Assembly (NCBI GenBank): GCA_963722715.1
Contig: CAVROA010000019.1
Span: 1 to 49,528, forward strand
Direction of reading: 5' to 3'
From: DASQGA01 sp963722715
GTDB taxonomy: Bacteria > Actinomycetota > Thermoleophilia > Gaiellales > Gaiellaceae
Length of the DNA stretch: 49,528 bases
The notes below the pieces were generated by a model. That model had not been told where the DNA came from. It worked only from the letters and a program-made list of their open reading frames with translations, and did not search any database. Numbering within the stretch: the stretch's first letter is position 1; each line of letters begins with the position of its first letter. A program made the translations under genes and the position numbers. Of the stretch, positions 26,914-34,946 are shown piece after piece.

Positions 26914-27872
26914 TCCGCGTCGAGGACGTCGTCGCCGCCTCGGAGGCGATCGGGACGAGACTTCATCGAACTCCGGTGCTCTCGTCGGCAGGACTTGGGA
27001 AGGCTGCCGGTGGCAGCGTCTACCTGAAGGCTGAGCTCTTCCAGCGGACGGGCTCCTTCAAGGTGCGCGGCGTGCTGGCCAAGCTCGCGTCGCTGTCGGC
27101 CGAGGAGAAGGAGCGCGGAGTTATCACCATCTCGGCCGGGAATCACGCAGGGGCGGTCGCGTACGGCTGCGCGCTCGAGGGCATCGACGCGCTCGTCGTC
27201 ATGTGGGCGAGCGTCAGCCCGCAGAAGGTCGCGGCGACGCGCGGATACGGAGCCGACGTCGACCAGGAGGCTGCGACCCCGGGCGAGGCCTTTACACGCC
27301 TGACAGAGCTCCAGGAGCAAAGCGGGCGGACGCTTGTGCACCCCTTCGACGACCCGTACGTGCTGGCAGGTCAGGGCACGGTCGGGCTCGAGATCCTGGA
27401 AGACAGGCCCGATGTCGAGGTCGTGGTGGTGCCTGCGGGTGGAGGGGGCCTTGTCTCCGGGATCGCTGTGGCGGTGAAGGGAGTCCGGCCAGACGTGCAG
27501 GTGATCGCCGTCGAGCCGGAGGGATCGTCCGCGCTGAAGCTCGGGCTCGAAGCGGGAAAGCCGGTCGCCATCGAGCCGGAGTCGATCGCCGACGGCCTGA
27601 GCGCTCCATTTGCGGGACGGCTTCCGCTCGAGATCTGTGCCGAGCTTCTGGACGACCATGTGACAGTCACGGAAGCGGAGATCCGAGTCGGCTTCCGGTT
27701 TCTCTACGAGCGTGCGAAGCTTGCTGCGGAACCGGCCGGAGCGGTCACCGCGGCCGCGCTCCTGGCCGGCAAAATCCCTGCAGCAAAGGGCTCTGTCGCG
27801 ATCGCCGTTGTCTCCGGAGGCAACGTAGCGGCCGAAACGGCCTCTGCTATCCTGACTTCAAATGAAGGCTGA
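26910..27872 (+). CDS. Threonine dehydratase-like PLP enzyme
   Basis: This 320-residue fold-type II PLP enzyme has the lysine motif RTGSFKVRG, ITISAGNHAGAVAY and the phosphate-binding glycine loop PAGGGGLVSG. This is the pattern of catabolic threonine/serine dehydratases, which deaminate threonine to 2-oxobutyrate. There is no C-terminal ACT regulatory domain. The start is GTG 26910 overlapping the previous stop (GTGA). Serine racemase activity is an alternative. Its 3' end overlaps the L31 gene by 11 bases. Confidence 0.85.
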   Translation: MIRVEDVVAASEAIGTRLHRTPVLSSAGLGKAAGGSVYLKAELFQRTGSFKVRGVLAKLASLSAEEKERGVITISAGNHAGAVAYGCALEGIDALVVMWASVSPQKVAATRGYGADVDQEAATPGEAFTRLTELQEQSGRTLVHPFDDPYVLAGQGTVGLEILEDRPDVEVVVVPAGGGGLVSGIAVAVKGVRPDVQVIAVEPEGSSALKLGLEAGKPVAIEPESIADGLSAPFAGRLPLEICAELLDDHVTVTEAEIRVGFRFLYERAKLAAEPAGAVTAAALLAGKIPAAKGSVAIAVVSGGNVAAETASAILTSNEG

Positions 27873-28071
27873 CATTCATCCCGAGTACGTCGTCGCGACC
27901 GTTCGCTGCTCCTGTGGCAACGAGTTCCAGACACGCTCCACGAAGCCGGAGCTGCACGTCGAGGTCTGCTCGGAGTGCCACCCCTTCTACACGGGCAAGC
28001 AGAAGCTCATGGATTCGGGCGGCCGTGTCGAGCGCTTCCAGCGCCGGCTTGAAAAAGCCGGACGCAGCTAA
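27862..28071 (+). CDS. rpmE: Ribosomal protein L31
   Basis: The 69-residue protein has the bacterial L31 pattern: MKADIHPEYV, zinc-type cysteines (VRCSCGNEF and VCSECHPFYTGKQK) and an FQRR tail. It is the zinc-containing form. It overlaps the preceding gene and heads the translation block. Confidence 0.95.
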   Translation: MKADIHPEYVVATVRCSCGNEFQTRSTKPELHVEVCSECHPFYTGKQKLMDSGGRVERFQRRLEKAGRS

Positions 28072-28089
28072 ACAACTGGGGTTGAGGCC

Positions 28090-29007
28090 ATGAGTGCCCC
28101 GATCGGCGGCCAGGCTGTCCTGGAGGGCGTCATGATGCGCAGCCCGACTGCCTGGTCCGTGGCCGTCCGGAAGCCGAACGGACAGATCGCCGAGGTGAAC
28201 CGGCCGGTCTCGTCGGCGCTCCTCCGGCATCGCTGGCTCCGGGTCCCGATCGTCCGCGGGGTCGTCGCCCTCGGCGAGTCGCTGGCGATCGGCTTCAGGG
28301 CCCTCGCCATCTCCGCGAACTACGCCGCTCAGGACGAGGACTCCGAGGAAGGCGACGTGCAGACCGAGCTGAGCAAGGGACAGCTCATCTTCGCGTTCGG
28401 GATCGCCATCGGCTTCGCGCTCCTGCTCTTCAAGGTTTCCCCGGCGCTCATTACCAGCTGGCTTCCGATCGACGACAACGGTCTCTTCGTCGTCGTCGAG
28501 GGCCTCATCCGCGTCACGATCTTCGTCCTCTACCTCGTCATCCTCTCGTTGCTCCCGGACCTGAGGCGCGTCTTCCAGTACCACGCGGCCGAACACAAGG
28601 TGATCAACGCGTACGAGGCGGACGAGGAGCTCGTCCCGGAGAAGGTCGCCCCGTACAGCCTTTTGCACGTGCGCTGTGGGACCGCCTTCCTCCTCTACGT
28701 CATGGTGGTGGCGATCTTCGTGTTCGCGTTTGTCGGGCAGCCGGCCTGGTACTGGCTGATCGCGACGCGCATCTTGCTCCTGCCGCTCATCGCGGGAATC
28801 GCCTACGAGATCATCCGCTTCGCGGGGAAGAACGCGGCGAACCCTGCCCTCAAGTGGCTCCTCGCACCCGGCATGTGGCTTCAGCGCCTGACCACGCGGG
28901 AGCCGACGCTCGACCAGATCGAAGTCTCGATCCGTGCGCTCAGGGAGGTGCTCCGCCTCGAAGGGCGGATCACCCCTGAAGAGCGCAAGGTCGAGGTCAT
29001 GGCTTAG
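28090..29007 (+). CDS. DUF1385 family membrane protein
   Basis: This 305-residue protein has the family start GGQAVLEGVMMRSP, several hydrophobic segments (for example LIFAFGIAIGFALLLF, LLYVMVVAIFVFAFVG) and the conserved YHAAEHKVINAYE. The family is widespread next to prfA and rpmE in Actinobacteria and Firmicutes (YqhQ-like), and its function is not settled. A GGGGTTGAGG stretch precedes ATG 28090. Confidence 0.88.
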   Translation: MSAPIGGQAVLEGVMMRSPTAWSVAVRKPNGQIAEVNRPVSSALLRHRWLRVPIVRGVVALGESLAIGFRALAISANYAAQDEDSEEGDVQTELSKGQLIFAFGIAIGFALLLFKVSPALITSWLPIDDNGLFVVVEGLIRVTIFVLYLVILSLLPDLRRVFQYHAAEHKVINAYEADEELVPEKVAPYSLLHVRCGTAFLLYVMVVAIFVFAFVGQPAWYWLIATRILLLPLIAGIAYEIIRFAGKNAANPALKWLLAPGMWLQRLTTREPTLDQIEVSIRALREVLRLEGRITPEERKVEVMA

Positions 29008-29044
29008 CGATCAGGCCGCACGCTCCCACTACTCTTTCGGGGTC

Positions 29045-30091
29045 ATGGCGGCCATGGAAGATCTCGTTGCGGAGCTCGAACGCTCGTACGCAGAGGCGCA
29101 GGAGCGCATGTCCGACCCTGCCGTCTTCTCGGACCGAAACGCGGCGGGCGACGCGGGCCGGCGCCTGAAGGAGCTCGAGGCGCCCTACAAGCTCGCCCAG
29201 GAATGGCGCCAGATCACTCAGGATCTCGAGGATGCGCAGGGAGACCCGGAGCTGGCCGGCATGACCGACGATCTCAGGGCGGAGGCAGAGCGGCTGGAGG
29301 ACGATCTCAAGGTCGCCCTCGTCGAGCGGGACCCGAACGATGCGAAGGACGTCCTGGTCGAGATTCGCCAGGGGGTCGGCGGCGACGAGGCTGCGATCTG
29401 GGCCGGTGACCTTTACCGGCTCCTGACGCGCTATGCGGAGCGGCGCGGCTTCAAGACCGAGGTGCTCGGATCACAGCCGAGCGAGGTGGGCGGCTACAAG
29501 GAGGTCACCTTCGCAGTCAAAGGCGACGGGGCGTACTCGATCTTCAAATGGGAGGGAGGGACGCACCGCGTCCAGCGTGTGCCGGAAACCGAGTCCCAGG
29601 GGCGCATCCACACGTCCACCGCAACCGCCGCCGTCATGCCCGAAGCCGAAGAGGTGGACATCGAGATCGACCAGAACGACCTCAAGATCGACGTCTACCG
29701 TTCGACCGGCCCGGGAGGCCAGAGCGTGAACACGACCGACTCCGCTGTGCGCATTACCCACGTCCCGACTGGGATCGTCGTTGCGATGCAGGACGAGAAG
29801 TCACAGCTCCAGAACAAGACGAAGGCGATGCGGGTGCTCCGGGCGCGCCTCCTCGAGGCCGAGCTCCGGCGCCAGCAGGAAGAGCTGGACGCTACTCGCC
29901 GCTCGCAGATCGGAAGCGGCGAGCGGTCCGAGAAGATCCGGACGTACAACTATCCGGATAGTCGCGTCACCGACCACCGCGTCAAGGTGACCGTGAACCT
30001 CGAGAAGGTGCTCGGCGGCGACCTCGAGGACTTCACGGAGGCGCTCATCGCCGAGGATCGCCGCCGCGCGCTCGAAGCCGCCGCGGTATGA
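29045..30091 (+). CDS. prfA: Peptide chain release factor 1
   Basis: RF1 ends translation at UAA and UAG codons. The GGQ motif is in STGPGGQSVN. The protein also has RVQRVPETESQGRIHTS and TYNYPDSRVTDHR of class I factors. ATG 29045 gives 348 residues; ATG 29054 (MEDLVAELE) is an equal choice. The stop overlaps prmC, which encodes the enzyme that methylates the GGQ glutamine. Confidence 0.93.
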   Translation: MAAMEDLVAELERSYAEAQERMSDPAVFSDRNAAGDAGRRLKELEAPYKLAQEWRQITQDLEDAQGDPELAGMTDDLRAEAERLEDDLKVALVERDPNDAKDVLVEIRQGVGGDEAAIWAGDLYRLLTRYAERRGFKTEVLGSQPSEVGGYKEVTFAVKGDGAYSIFKWEGGTHRVQRVPETESQGRIHTSTATAAVMPEAEEVDIEIDQNDLKIDVYRSTGPGGQSVNTTDSAVRITHVPTGIVVAMQDEKSQLQNKTKAMRVLRARLLEAELRRQQEELDATRRSQIGSGERSEKIRTYNYPDSRVTDHRVKVTVNLEKVLGGDLEDFTEALIAEDRRRALEAAAV

Positions 30092-30915
30092 GCCCCCTCG
30101 AGGCTGTGCGGCAGGTCGAGGCGAGGCTGGCCGAAAACGGTGTGCCCTCGCCACGGGTCGACGCCGAGCTCCTCGTCGCGCACACCCTCGGGCTCTCCCG
30201 AACGGACATCTATGCAAATGGCCGGCTTGTCTCCCCCGAGGAAGCGGAGCAGTTGGCGGTTCTGGTGGCCCGCCGGGCCGGGCGTGAGCCGCTTGCATAC
30301 GTCCTCGGCGAGTGGGGGTTCCGTCGCTTGAGCTTGCAGGTCGATCGCAGGGCGCTCGTCCCTCGCCCGGAGACGGAGGTCGTCGTCGAGCGCTGCCTGG
30401 CGCTGATCGCGGGCCTGGAGGCGCCGACGGTTCTGGATGTGGGCACCGGCTCTGGCGCGATCGCGCTCTCGATTGCCGACGAGCACCCCGGTGCGAGGGT
30501 GTGCGCCGTCGATTCCTCCGCACCCGCACTCGCGCTGGCGAGGGAGAACGTCCTCCGCACGGGTCTGGAGCGGCGCGTCGAGCTCGCCGAAAGCGACCTG
30601 CTCGCCGGAGTCACCGGCTCCTTCGACCTCGTCGTGTCGAACCCGCCCTATATCTCCCCAGATGAGCGAGCCCGACTCGAACCGGAGGTGCGGGACTTCG
30701 AGCCGTCGATGGCCGTCGTCGGCTTCGAGGTAGCGGACCGGATTGCGGCAGAGGCCCTGCGCGTGCTCCGCCACCGCGGCTGGGTCGTCCTCGAGTGCGG
30801 CGACGGCCAGGCAACGTCGCTCGCCGCGAGCCTTCACGCGCTGGGCTACGACCGCGTCACGGTCACCCCTGATCTGGCCGGAGTCGACCGCGTCGTCGAG
30901 GGTCGAGCACCGTGA
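30088..30915 (+). CDS. prmC: Release factor glutamine methyltransferase PrmC
   Basis: This 275-residue enzyme methylates the GGQ glutamine of release factors using S-adenosylmethionine. Motifs are VLDVGTGSGAIALSIA (cofactor site) and VVSNPPYIS (NPPY). The N-terminal helical domain is typical. It overlaps prfA and tsaC by 4 bases each. Confidence 0.94.
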   Translation: MSPLEAVRQVEARLAENGVPSPRVDAELLVAHTLGLSRTDIYANGRLVSPEEAEQLAVLVARRAGREPLAYVLGEWGFRRLSLQVDRRALVPRPETEVVVERCLALIAGLEAPTVLDVGTGSGAIALSIADEHPGARVCAVDSSAPALALARENVLRTGLERRVELAESDLLAGVTGSFDLVVSNPPYISPDERARLEPEVRDFEPSMAVVGFEVADRIAAEALRVLRHRGWVVLECGDGQATSLAASLHALGYDRVTVTPDLAGVDRVVEGRAP

Positions 30916-31520
30916 GCATTGTCGAGGAGGCGGTCGCCGCGATCCGCGCGGGGCAGGTCGTCGTCCTTCCGACCGACACGGTCTACGGCGTCTGCGCCGA
31001 TCCCTATCACGAGGCTCCGGCCCGCCGGCTGGCGGAACTGAAAGGGCGCCCCGAGACCCAGCCGACGGCGCTCCTCGCGGCCGACTTCGAGCTGATCCTC
31101 GACGCAGTGCCCGAGCTCCGGGGCCGGGCGGCGGTCAGCGCCCGGGCTCTCCTCCCGGGGCCCTACACGCTCGTGCTCCCGAATCCTGCGCGGCGGTTCC
31201 GCTGGCTTTGCGGGGCCAACCCCGAGGCGATCGGCGTCCGCGTGCCCGACCTTCCGCCCGCTGCCCGTGCCGTCGTCGACCGGGTGGGTGCGGTCGCGGC
31301 GACGAGCGCCAACCGCCACGGCGAGCCCGACCCGGCCAGGATCGAGGACGTTCCCGAGGAGATCCGCTCGCAGGCGGTCGTCGTCGACGCGGGGGAGCTG
31401 CCGGGCACCCCTTCGACGGTGCTCGACCTCACCGGGCCTGAGCCGACCGTTCTTCGTGAGGGAGCGGGTCCTGCGGCCGACGCGCTCGCAAGGCTCGCGG
31501 CGGCGGCCGCCCGTAGCTAG
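30912..31520 (+). CDS. Threonylcarbamoyl-AMP synthase (YrdC/Sua5)
   Basis: This 202-residue YrdC-fold protein makes threonylcarbamoyl-AMP for the t6A37 modification of tRNAs. Motifs are VVLPTDTVYGVCADP, LKGRPETQP, GPYTLVLPN, IGVRVPDL and ATSANRHGEPD. It lacks the extra Sua5 domain, so it is of TsaC length. It starts at GTG 30912 in a 4-base overlap with prmC. Confidence 0.9.
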   Translation: MSIVEEAVAAIRAGQVVVLPTDTVYGVCADPYHEAPARRLAELKGRPETQPTALLAADFELILDAVPELRGRAAVSARALLPGPYTLVLPNPARRFRWLCGANPEAIGVRVPDLPPAARAVVDRVGAVAATSANRHGEPDPARIEDVPEEIRSQAVVVDAGELPGTPSTVLDLTGPEPTVLREGAGPAADALARLAAAAARS

Positions 31521-31819
31521 CGGCGGTCGAGCTCAGGGGCGGCGTGTCGCTCGGCCGTCGTCCTGGCGCCCGCAGCCGCGAGCGAGTAGACCACCATGGC
31601 CAGGACGACCGCGGTCGTCCACTGCAAGGTGGGCCGCGCTGCCAGAGGGAGCGAAAGCGTCAAACCGATCCCGAGCGACGGAAGCACGAGCAGCGTCGTT
31701 GCCAGCGCCGCGAGCCGCCCGAAGCCCCACGCATGCCGCAAGTCGGCGTACTCGCGGGCGAGCGGCGCGACGACCACGGTGCCGACGACGGCGAGGAGAA
31801 TCAGGTTCAAGTGCTCCAT
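31517..31819 (-). CDS. Small membrane protein of unknown function
   Basis: A 100-residue frame fills the space between the YrdC-family gene and glyA on the opposite strand. Its three hydrophobic stretches (LNLILLAVVGTVVVAPLA, LAALATTLLVLPSLGIGLTL, WTTAVVLAMVVYSLAAAG) look like real membrane helices rather than a shadow. It is convergent with the YrdC-family gene, overlapping by 4 bases. No family is recognised. Confidence 0.55.
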   Translation of the reverse strand: MEHLNLILLAVVGTVVVAPLAREYADLRHAWGFGRLAALATTLLVLPSLGIGLTLSLPLAARPTLQWTTAVVLAMVVYSLAAAGARTTAERHAAPELDRR

Positions 31820-31842
31820 GTCCGGGAAACGCCGTCTACCCC

Positions 31843-31872
31843 TTTCGGGTTACGCCCACAGCTGAGTAAGCT
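31843..31872 (+). promoter_or_regulatory. Possible leaderless promoter of glyA
   Basis: TAAGCT (31867-31872) ends 6 bases before the GTG start at 31879, with a weak TTTCGG about 18 bases upstream. There is no ribosome site, so transcription probably begins at the start codon. Confidence 0.4.
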
Positions 31873-31878
31873 GCCCGC

Positions 31879-33168
31879 GTGGCCGTCGCCCAGGAGACGT
31901 TCGAGCAGCTCCGCCAGGCAGGTCTTGCAGACATCGACGGGGAGATCGCCGCCCTGCTCGGCCGCGAGCTCGAGCGCCAGCGGGCGCAGATCGAGCTGAT
32001 CGCGTCGGAGAACTTCACCTGGCCGAGCGTGCTCGAGGCCGTGGGAAGCGTGCCCACGAACAAGTACGCCGAGGGATATCCGGGCAAGCGCTATTACGGC
32101 GGGTGCGAGGTGATCGACGAGATCGAGCAACTCGCGATCGACCGGGCCAAGTCGCTCTTCGGTGCCGAGCACGCGAACGTGCAGCCGCACGCTGGGGCGC
32201 AGACGAACATGGCGGTCTACTTCAGCTGTCTCGAGCCCGGGGACACAATCCTCGCCCTCCGCCTCGACCACGGCGGCCACCTGACGCACGGGCTCAAGGT
32301 GAACTTCTCCGGTCGTCTCTACACGATCGCCGGCTACGGAGTCGATCGCGACACCAACCTGGTCGACTACGACGAAGTCGGGCGGATCGCGAAGGAGTGC
32401 AAGCCGAAGCTGATCATCTGCGGCGGCTCTGCCTATCCGCGGAAGATCGAGGCGGACCGGTTCCGGGAGATCGCGGACGAGGTGGGGGCACTCCTCCTTT
32501 GCGACATGGCCCACTTCGCCGGGCTCGTCGCCGCAGGGCTGCATCCGAATCCGACACCACACTGCGACTTCGTCACGTCGACGACGCACAAGACCCTGGC
32601 CGGGCCTCGTGCAGGTTTCGTCCTCTGTAAGGAGGAGCACGCCCAGGCGCTCGACAAGGCCGTCTTCCCGGGCATGCAAGGTGGGCCCCTCTGCCACACG
32701 ATCGCCGCGAAGGCGACCTGCTTCAAGATCGCCGGCTCGGAGGCCTTCCGCTCCTACCAGGCTCAGGTACGGGCCAACGCGGATGCGCTCGCCGACTCGC
32801 TCATGGACGGAGGCCTCGAGCTCCTGACGGGCGGCACCGACACGCACCTGATGCAGGTCGACCTCCGCCGGAGCTCATGGACGGGCCGGGACGCCGAGGA
32901 GCGCCTGCACGAGGTCAAGATCACCGCCAACCGGAACACCGTGCCGTTCGACGAGCGGCCTCCGACCGTGGCCTCCGGTCTACGCCTGGGGACGCCGGCA
33001 GTCACGATGCGCGGCTTCGACGAGGAGGATGCCGCCGAGGTCGGGAGCATCATCACCGGAGCCCTCTCCGAGAGCCCGGACTTCGCCACGCTCAACGAGC
33101 GGAGTGACGCCCTGTGCGCGCGCCGGCCGCTCTACCCCGACTTTCGCGGTTTCACGGCGTACAGGTGA
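31879..33168 (+). CDS. glyA: Serine hydroxymethyltransferase
   Basis: This 429-residue PLP enzyme interconverts serine and glycine with transfer of a one-carbon unit to tetrahydrofolate. Signatures are IELIASENFTWPSVLEAVGS, NKYAEGYPGKRYYGG, the PLP lysine in TSTTHKTLAGPR and NTVPFDE. The start is GTG 31879. The stop overlaps the upp start (GTGA). Confidence 0.95.
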   Translation: MAVAQETFEQLRQAGLADIDGEIAALLGRELERQRAQIELIASENFTWPSVLEAVGSVPTNKYAEGYPGKRYYGGCEVIDEIEQLAIDRAKSLFGAEHANVQPHAGAQTNMAVYFSCLEPGDTILALRLDHGGHLTHGLKVNFSGRLYTIAGYGVDRDTNLVDYDEVGRIAKECKPKLIICGGSAYPRKIEADRFREIADEVGALLLCDMAHFAGLVAAGLHPNPTPHCDFVTSTTHKTLAGPRAGFVLCKEEHAQALDKAVFPGMQGGPLCHTIAAKATCFKIAGSEAFRSYQAQVRANADALADSLMDGGLELLTGGTDTHLMQVDLRRSSWTGRDAEERLHEVKITANRNTVPFDERPPTVASGLRLGTPAVTMRGFDEEDAAEVGSIITGALSESPDFATLNERSDALCARRPLYPDFRGFTAYR

Positions 33169-33812
33169 GCGCGACGGCGACGACCGAGCGCGTCATCGAG
33201 GTCGGGCACCCACTCGTCCAGCACAAGCTGGGAATGCTGCGAGACGTCGAGACGCCGACCCAGCTCTTCCGCCAGCTCGTGAACGAGCTGACCCTTCTCC
33301 TCACCTACGAGGCGACGAAGGACCTCGCCACGGAGGAGGTCGAGATCGCCACGCCGCTCGAGCGGACGACGGTGCAACGGATCTCCGGCAAGAAGGTCGC
33401 GATCTGCCCGATCCTCCGGGCCGGCATCGGCATGCTCGACGGCGTGCTCTCGCTGATCCCCGCCGCCCGCGTCGGGTTCATCGGCCTCTACCGGAACGAG
33501 GAGACACTCGAGCCCGTCGAGTACTACGTGAAGCTCCCGAACGACATCGCCGAGCGTGACGTGATCCTGCTCGACCCGATGCTGGCCACGGGCAACTCGA
33601 CTGCGGCCGCGGTCGCGACCGTGAAGGCGGCGGGAGCGAACTCGGTACGGCTGATCGCCCTGATCGCCGCCCCGGAGGGCATCGAGCGCCTCCACCGTGA
33701 ATATCCGGACGTGGCGGTCGTCGTCGCCGGGATCGACCGTGGCCTGAACGAGCGGGGCTACATCCTCCCGGGCCTCGGCGACGCCGGGGACCGGCTGTTC
33801 GGCACCAAGTGA
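33165..33812 (+). CDS. upp: Uracil phosphoribosyltransferase
   Basis: This 215-residue salvage enzyme makes UMP from uracil and PRPP. Family motifs are HPLVQHKLGMLRD, the PRPP loop VILLDPMLATGNST, ICPILRAGIGM and the C-terminal uracil site ERGYILPGLGDAGDRLFGT. The start is GTG 33165 overlapping the glyA stop. It ends 4 bases before a convergent gene. Confidence 0.94.
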   Translation: MSATATTERVIEVGHPLVQHKLGMLRDVETPTQLFRQLVNELTLLLTYEATKDLATEEVEIATPLERTTVQRISGKKVAICPILRAGIGMLDGVLSLIPAARVGFIGLYRNEETLEPVEYYVKLPNDIAERDVILLDPMLATGNSTAAAVATVKAAGANSVRLIALIAAPEGIERLHREYPDVAVVVAGIDRGLNERGYILPGLGDAGDRLFGTK

Positions 33813-33816
33813 GCGC

Positions 33817-34911
33817 CTAGCCGGCCAGGCGTGCAGCGGCCCTCCGCTCGTCCCCTTCCTCGCTCTCGCTGGGGAGCGGAGCGGGTGGGTAGAGCGCTCG
33901 CACCTCGTCCACGAAAGCGGCCAGCCGGTCGGCCAGGTCGGCGTCGTGGATCTCGAGGACGTTCTCGGCATTCTGCTCGCCGGAATGCGAGAGGTTGTAG
34001 CTCCCTGCGAACACCGTGTCGTCCGCGATCGTGACCTTGGCATGCATGTAGTCGTGGACATTGTCGCCGCGGCCGTACGGGGTCGAGCGCTTGCCGGAAA
34101 AAGGAGCGTTGCGGAAGATTCCTTCGAGGAGCGGCATCTTCCACGCTGCATTTCCGTTCAGCCGCCACTGGTAGTAGACGCCCTTCATCTGAGTACCGTC
34201 GACGACTCCGGCGATGTCGATCTTTCGGTCGGCGGCGGCTTCCGCCAGGCTGCCGAGGATGGGGGCGGAGGTGAGGACCGGTGATGCGATCCGGATTCGC
34301 TCCCGCGACCGGGCGATCCGGTTGGCGATCCTGTGGGCCAGGGACTCACCCCGGCCGGGGCAGAACCAGGTCCGTACCTTGCGGCCGTCGACGCGGATCG
34401 GGTTCGGATCGATGTCTCCGCTCGTCGCCACGTTCTCGCTCTGCCAGAGCTCCTCGAAGTCTCGCGTGTAGTTCGCAGCGACGTACTCGTGGTGCACGAC
34501 TGCGACGACGTTCTCCTGGCGCGTCCAGGAGTCCGCGGTCCAGTTCATGGATCCGGTCCAGACGCTTTCGCCGTCCCTGACGACGTATTTGTGGTGCATG
34601 AGGTCAGGCTCCCCCGCGATTCCCTTTGTCTCGACCGGGAGCTGCTCGATCAGATCCGGCACGCCTTCTGGCGGAGGGGGGACGGGAATCGGGGCCGCGT
34701 AGTCCAGGTTGTAGGCGATCCGAACCGCGACTCCGCGCTCGTGAGCGGCCACGAGCGCTGCCGCCACAAGCTTTGCTTCGGCGTCGAGAAGGTCAACGTC
34801 GTAGAGGGCCAGGTCGAGCGACCGCTCGGCGGCCCCGACGAACGCGACGACGCGGCGCGCGATCTCGTCGGCCGTCTGGCCGCCGTCTCTCAGAGTCGTC
34901 ACCTGGATCAT
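33817..34911 (-). CDS. Phospholipase D-like protein
   Basis: This 364-residue protein has two HKD-type halves: HHKYVVRDGESVWTGSMNW and MHAKVTIADDTVFAGSYNLS, each an HxKx4D site. Such enzymes cut or transfer phosphodiester bonds in lipids or nucleic acids. No signal peptide is seen, so a cytoplasmic place is likely. It is the last gene of the minus-strand nucleotide-sugar operon, 35 bases after the fusion gene, but has no clear link to sugar chemistry. Confidence 0.82.
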   Translation of the reverse strand: MIQVTTLRDGGQTADEIARRVVAFVGAAERSLDLALYDVDLLDAEAKLVAAALVAAHERGVAVRIAYNLDYAAPIPVPPPPEGVPDLIEQLPVETKGIAGEPDLMHHKYVVRDGESVWTGSMNWTADSWTRQENVVAVVHHEYVAANYTRDFEELWQSENVATSGDIDPNPIRVDGRKVRTWFCPGRGESLAHRIANRIARSRERIRIASPVLTSAPILGSLAEAAADRKIDIAGVVDGTQMKGVYYQWRLNGNAAWKMPLLEGIFRNAPFSGKRSTPYGRGDNVHDYMHAKVTIADDTVFAGSYNLSHSGEQNAENVLEIHDADLADRLAAFVDEVRALYPPAPLPSESEEGDERRAAARLAG

Positions 34912-34946
34912 CTAGGGAGTCCTTCGAATCGTCGTCGCCGCCGGAC

